A stretch of DNA of 64,000 nucleotides from Omphiscola glabra (lineage: Eukaryota > Mollusca > Gastropoda > Lymnaeidae): the NCBI GenBank assembly GCA_964017045.1, contig OZ024807.1, positions 7,979,481 through 8,043,480 on the forward strand, read 5' to 3'. A program made the position numbers and the translations under genes. Each line of letters begins with the position of its first letter. Positions within the stretch are counted from its first letter, which is position 1. Below are positions 60,825 to 64,000 of this stretch, piece by piece. Below the pieces are notes generated by a model. That model saw only the letters and a program-made list of their open reading frames with translations. It made no database searches and had not been told where the DNA came from.

Positions 60825-62416
60825 CTTGACAAAAGAATTCCATTACGGAAGAACATATAAAACGTTAAAATGTGTTGACATAAAATTGTAATGATCATTC
60901 ATCGTTGGCAACGACTATCACTTAAATTTTTTTTTTATTATTTTCGACAGAAGAGTTGTGGAAACATCAGCGCCGCCCTTGTCGAGTTTAGAGAACGCGC
61001 ACCGTATGACTATTTCAAAGGAAGACTTGGAGACCTCTCCGGTAAAACAATTTTAGATTTTACCTCTTTGGGAACGGCAAGTGAGTGGAGCGCTTAAGTG
61101 AATGCTTCGGCTCATGCCAGCAAGAAGACAGTACAGGAACTGCTCATTCCTGCCAAAGACAATCAGGGAATTGAACAAGCTTCCAAAAGAAACACTTGAC
61201 TCATTTGCGTCTATTGCATCGGGCCTTCCAAGTCCCATTTGAGTAGCCCTTGCCACCAGTGAAATATCCTATTTTATACCAGGCACAGAAACATTGCTTA
61301 TCGCCTGAACATACATAGGAGCCAAAATGATCCATGCATGTATCGTGAGCCCTTAATATAAAGAAGAAGAAGAAAAGGAACGGAATCATAATCTCTAAAG
61401 CGAATGTCATAAAAATTGTAATTTTCATAACCCTTAAGTCCAGACGATTCCTTAGAGATTTTCCATTAATCTAACTGGTGTATGCTAACAATTTTTTTAG
61501 GTAATGCATATACATTTATGTAGGTTACGTGTAACTATGAATGTGCCCTTTCTACAAGTCTAGTGACTTACTCGTGATCAGGGTAAAGTAGATTACCACC
61601 AAAAAAACAACAGCAACTATGTCAATGTTGATTCGCTGTTGAGATACAGAAATTAGCATAACGATTTAGATTCGGAAATATTGTAAACCTATTTTAATAT
61701 TTGCATTTCAATGGCTAAGTTTCTTCTTTTTTTTAATTGTGTGTATATGTTTTTTGTGCACATAGTTTCATGTGTATTTTATTTCACGTTTCCATGTTTA
61801 TCTTCACGGCTGAAACGAATTGTATTTTTATCAATCGGTTCAATTGTTTTCAGAAATTTGGATAATAACATCATCCAGTGAGCTCAAGTACGTGCGGGAT
61901 TACAGCATAAGGCTAGTACGAGGGAATCGAATAAACTTCTACTTACGATCATGGGGAAATCCTAAGTTTTACCTCTTCAAAACATCGACGCTATCTGTTC
62001 CTCCAAATGTCCTCAATGATACACCAAACACACTATTCCCTGATGAAGAATACGTTGAAATTACATTGTGGACGTAAGTTTATTGTTTATATTTTTTAAA
62101 GTGTCTTTCTAATGTAATGTAACGAATCCACTCAGTCTGTATGACTGCTGACGGACATTTCAAGATGGCGCTGTCAATGGTTAACAGCCCTACCTGGAAA
62201 TATCGCTCTATCTGTAACAATAGTTTTGCGACCATTCTGGTTCCATTGCAAAGACGTCTTGTCGTTACATATTTTCTTAACAAAATTACTACTGCACAAA
62301 ACTTCAAGTCAATTCTCTGAGAAGGCATAACCCACGGTGGCAAGCTGTTTAATTAAAAGCTCTGTTTGATATTTTGACTTCAACCAGGTCCAACAATAAA
62401 GAATAGACGTTTTTTT
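55337..62416 (+). CDS. Secreted C-type-lectin-like protein gene, eight predicted exons
   Basis: Exons: 55337-55403, 56012-56112, 57459-57552, 58839-59033, 59460-59548, 60951-61041, 61854-62073 and tentatively 62388-62416. Junction phases are 1, 0, 1, 1, 0, 1, 2 and agree at every boundary. The product has a signal peptide, a complete CTLD (exons 2-4, seven Cys), the first two thirds of a second CTLD (exons 5-6), and a different domain in exon 7. CTLD1 keeps the WIG core and the final FIC, but I see no EPN or QPD motif and no WND, so calcium-dependent sugar binding by the classical site is unlikely. Established: gastropods carry many secreted CTLD proteins, some used in immunity. Inferred: this gene's role, which is unknown. 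Oddities are a GC-AG intron after exon 3, a missing last CTLD2 exon, and an in-frame TAG in exon 8, so either the protein ends there or the gene is decaying. Confidence 0.78.
56012..56112 (+). CDS. Exon 2: start of CTLD1
   Basis: Acceptor TTCGTTCTAG, donor GAG|GTAAAG. Encodes EHPCFFWKNAQYFDGFCYHM then NWSFAE. The two early Cys indicate a long-form CTLD, and the W-SFAEA step is the start of helix 1. Phase 1 in, phase 0 out. Confidence 0.85.
56508..56522. repeat. Poly-A run in intron 2
   Basis: Run of A in AT-rich intron sequence (56502-56519), perhaps the tail of an unrecognised retroposed copy. Confidence 0.5.
56940..57190. other. GC-rich island in intron 2
   Basis: High GC and CpG content with C and G runs (57013, 57139-57152), in sharp contrast with the flanks. 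A minus-strand frame of 67 codons is open. It probably comes from a transposable element; the family was not recognised. Confidence 0.4.
57459..57552 (+). CDS. Exon 3: middle of CTLD1
   Basis: Acceptor TTCACCAG. Encodes AACKSKYGQLAHP and on to LMLSAK. The Cys pairs with the final Cys of exon 4 in the family fold. Only the boundary AAAG|GCGAGT at 57552/57553 gives the phase needed by exon 4, so the intron starts with GC. The nearest GT alternative (57557) shifts the frame out of the CTLD. Confidence 0.8.
57590..57760. repeat. (GT)n microsatellite in intron 3
   Basis: Imperfect TG/TA repeats on the plus strand, interrupted by unique bases near 57675-57735. Confidence 0.88.
58644..58693. repeat. 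Short inverted repeat in intron 3
   Basis: AGTACCTGATTTTTT and its complement AAAAATCAGGTACT are separated by about 20 bases, giving a stem of about 15 bp. Possibly a remnant of a small foldback element. Confidence 0.65.
58839..59033 (+). CDS. Exon 4: end of CTLD1
   Basis: Acceptor CGTTTCAG, donor AGAT|GTAGGT. Encodes EFDWWIGRDVNGG (the WIGL-type core), a middle with CPC, and LCGEMNHFICER, which closes the domain. No EPN, QPD or WND motif is seen. Confidence 0.82.
59460..59548 (+). CDS. Exon 5: start of CTLD2
   Basis: Acceptor TATATTCAG, donor ATG|GTAGCT. Encodes GSPCGDGEIFDGFCYQ then DWTEAM. Same layout and phases (1 in, 0 out) as exon 2, so CTLD2 is an internal duplication of CTLD1. Confidence 0.82.
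59634..60290. other. Intron 5 low-complexity sequence
   Basis: T- and G-runs near 59645-59700. The open frame 59991-60269 is not supported by splice sites or neighbours. Confidence 0.4.
60787..60824. repeat. Poly-T run of about 38
   Basis: Uninterrupted T homopolymer in intron 5, about 125 bp before exon 6. May mark the poly-A tail of a minus-strand retroposed copy, or be a slippage-prone tract whose length is uncertain in assemblies. Confidence 0.85.
60951..61041 (+). CDS. Exon 6: middle of CTLD2
   Basis: Acceptor TTTTCGACAG, donor TCCG|GTAAAA. Encodes SCGNISAALVEFRERAPYDY and on to LGDLSG. Phase 0 in, phase 1 out, as exon 3. The matching third exon with a WIG core and the closing cysteines is not found before exon 7. 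Confidence 0.8.
61095..61380 (+). mobile_element. Truncated LINE 3' end in intron 6
   Basis: A plus-strand frame from about 61113 reads RRQYRNCSFLPKTIRELNK, then LPKETLDSF and a TGA at 61240-61242. The wording (NSF-PKTI-EWN-LP) is that of the last residues of many LINE reverse transcriptase ORFs. A short 3' untranslated part follows and ends in an (AAG)n tract near 61360-61378. Confidence 0.82.
61854..62073 (+). CDS. Exon 7: non-CTLD domain, possibly Methyltransf_FA-like
   Basis: Acceptor TTGTTTTCAG, donor AC|GTAAGT, 220 nt. Encodes IWIITSSSELKYV, then NRINFYLRSWGNPKFYLFK, then EEYVEITLW. The pattern of an F-strand hydrophobic step followed by YEI-x-GGW-type wording resembles the Methyltransf_FA (farnesoic acid O-methyltransferase-like) domain, but the match is by memory and weak. 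No cysteine is present, so it cannot replace the missing end of CTLD2. Confidence 0.7.
62388..62416 (+). CDS. Tentative exon 8, with in-frame TAG
   Basis: Acceptor TTCAACCAG; phase 2 completes Thr. Reads TSNNKE and then TAG at 62404-62406. If TAG is real, the protein ends here (AATAAA at 62395-62400 overlaps). If not, a donor TTT|GTAAGT at 62417 would end a 29-nt exon. Either a genuine terminus or a nonsense mutation. Confidence 0.4.
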
Positions 62417-62529
62417 GTAAGTTATGGATTTCAGTTGCACCCCTGAATTTGTCAGAAGCCCTTCTTCGTCCTAGGTTGAGCATTCGAAACTTTTCTTCGT
62501 ACATGCCCCCCCCCCCCCGCCAATTGTAT

Positions 62530-62915
62530 CGTTATGTGTTCCAGAATAGATTTGCTCGTCAAATACACCATCTCGAAATTCTACGCCAAAACCTGACAAT
62601 GACTTTCCACGTGTTCAAAGGGCCGATCCAAATTCTTTAAGTGTGTAACAGAGAGCTTTTACTCCATCAGAAAAGCGTCTCTAATAGTCTTTCAAGTTGT
62701 CTGTTGAACAATGTTAATGCATCCGTTGAATCACCAATGATACAAGTAAAGGCAAAGAACCGTCCAAGCAGCACCGGTATTTGACGGTCTGATGTTTCTG
62801 TTATGCATGTTTCCTTTTCCAAGTCATCGTCATTTAATCACCTTGCAGACCATGCTTCTTCGAAAGTTGGAAAGGGGATATCATTTCCTCGGACCATTAT
62901 TAGGTCTACGTTCGT
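62530..62915 (-). pseudogene. Decayed unidentified reading frame
   Basis: Minus-strand translation reads NVDLIMVRGNDIPFPTFEEA and, after a TGA near 62856, continues in frame with LNDDDLEKETCITETSDRQ, then VLLGRFFAFTCIIGDSTDAL. A shift of one base near 62675 leads into FSDGVKALCYTLKEFG and, after another stop, FGVEFRDGVFDEQIYSG. The text is protein-like over 120 residues but broken. It is continuous with the 15-bp array on its N-terminal side. Family not recognised; the nearby Helitron fragment on the same strand suggests a transposon origin. Confidence 0.5.
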
Positions 62916-63120
62916 GTCCTCTACGTTCATGTCCTCTACGTTCATGTCATCTACGTTCATGTCCTCTACATTCATGTCCTCTACTTTCATGTCCTCTACG
63001 TTCATGTCCTCTACGTTCATGTCCTCTACGTTCATGTCCTCTACATTCATGTCCTTTACGTTCATGTCCTCTACGTTCACGTCCTCTACGTTCAAGTCCT
63101 CTACGTTCATTTCCTCTACG
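62915..63120. repeat. 15-bp minisatellite, about 14 units
   Basis: The unit is CCTCTACGTTCATGT; on the minus strand it encodes MNVED. The array is in frame with protein-like sequence on both sides (HVVEE before, NVDLIMVRG after), so it seems to have grown inside a coding region. Confidence 0.88.
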
Positions 63121-63307
63121 ACGTGGTTTCCATTTTTTTTGTCATCCCAAGAATTGTGTTCAGGAATTTCAATATATCAATACTCTCGGCAATTAGGGTC
63201 TTACAGATAAGTTTAAACCAAGACATGATTTTGGACTTTTTGCTGTACAGCTTCGGCGTTCTTCCCTGGTATATTTGCTATTGTGTTCTTGTCCTCAACG
63301 TGAACGT

Positions 63308-63676
63308 TTAATAGTTCATTATCCAGGCCATAGTGTCTTGGTCATGTTGAGACATATTTCTTGGAATTCCTATGAAGGTTGAAGGCAATATAACTTTCTT
63401 TTTAGGCAGTATGTTAGCGTCCTCGAAATTGTGGTTGTTCACGCATTGTCGAAGGACATCATGATTTTTGCTCTTATTGTGTTTTGATTTTTTTTCAAAA
63501 ACCACTTCGAATGGTTTGCCTCGGTATTGCGTTGAGGTAGTGGCCAAATTTTCCATTATGAATGGCAAAATGTTACGAATAACACCGAAGCTTGGACACT
63601 TTACAAGACCAGCGGCCTTCTTTTGATCTGTGATATAGCTTGAATCACAGCATGGGAGCGGAGCACATCGGGTCAC
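63308..63676 (-). pseudogene. Helitron Rep-helicase N-terminal fragment
   Basis: The 122-codon open frame (opening at a GTG, so probably a fragment) ends VILPSTFIGIPRNMSQHDQD then TMAWIMNY and a stop. This motif, LPSTF-G-PR-M---QDAM, belongs to the Helitron_like_N domain and normally continues into a PDLFITFTCNP block, which is absent. An upstream TGA closes the frame. No Helitron ends (TC start, hairpin-CTRR end) were found. Confidence 0.65.
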
Positions 63677-64000
63677 AGAGTCTACTCAGGAGGAATATAT
63701 TTTGTAAGATACCTATTTTGTTCAATGTTAAAAGCGGCAGCTTTTTTCCTCTGTTTATGAGGCGTTGTTTTTAGTCGGGGTGCACATTATTCACACATTA
63801 TTTGTTATAGTAAAAGCTAGTGTACAATCAGAATCACACTCAGTCAAAGCAAAACGTTTCGTTTTAATTGTGTTCCCCTTATGAACGCAGGGTTCCCTAA
63901 GTATACTGTGCAGTACAAAAGCAATACAAATGGATTTGTAATTAACATTTCGGATCGCCCAAACATACAAGTCTTTGTTTACAAACATCAATGAGAAGAG
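63677..64000. other. Window end, nothing assigned
   Basis: A 66-codon minus-strand frame (63991-63791) may continue beyond the window. No recognisable motif. Confidence 0.3.

Noticed and set aside
1..64000. tRNA and rRNA genes
   Set aside because: No box A/box B pair with a foldable cloverleaf and no rRNA-like stretch was noticed on either strand.

Overview
This is a eukaryotic, AT-rich, gene-poor window. Its contents point to a freshwater or other panpulmonate snail: a decayed receptor that combines LDL-receptor class A modules with leucine-rich repeats (the architecture of Lymnaea GRL101), two SPIN-type hAT MITEs (a family reported as horizontally transferred into Lymnaea as well as tetrapods), and a multi-exon secreted C-type-lectin-like gene. 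The species is an inference. No tRNA, rRNA, CRISPR or bacterial feature was seen.

Layout. 1-27 kb is a mosaic of diverged copies of large non-coding repeats, here called A, B, C, D, E, F, G, H and J. They recur in a partly conserved order (C-J-A tail-D-E and D-E-F-G-A). The mosaic includes a nearly identical 985-bp direct repeat (1-984 and 2547-3531), the GRL101-like pseudogene (6640-7985), a palindromic MITE with a 9-bp target duplication (11358-11655) and a truncated LINE (about 16985-17650). 27-37 kb holds degenerate minisatellites, a frameshifted piggyBac transposase pseudogene (29558-31267, minus strand) and a second copy of the LINE 3' end (about 34940-35295). 37.5-44.1 kb is a diverged segmental duplication (P1 and P2); P1 carries two long 24-bp minisatellites that stay open as reading frames. 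44-54 kb is non-coding with further arrays and one LINE tail. 54.2-55.2 kb has the two SPIN elements.

The only gene that looks intact over most of its length is on the plus strand at 55337-62416. Its predicted exons encode a signal peptide, one complete but motif-poor CTLD, the first two thirds of a second CTLD, and a different C-terminal domain (possibly Methyltransf_FA-like). Splice phases fit throughout. One intron must be GC-AG, and a stop codon lies in the short last exon. The right edge (62.5-63.7 kb, minus strand) carries a Helitron Rep-like fragment and a decayed reading frame containing an in-frame 15-bp array.

The most unusual theme is how the tandem arrays arose. For four arrays (9274-9394, 11961-12378, 20739-20850, 39590-41717) the window also contains diverged paralogues of the flanking repeat in which the same spot holds one copy, or one imperfect copy, of the unit. 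The window therefore preserves before-and-after states of minisatellite birth inside dispersed repeats. Boundaries of diverged repeats were read by eye and are approximate.
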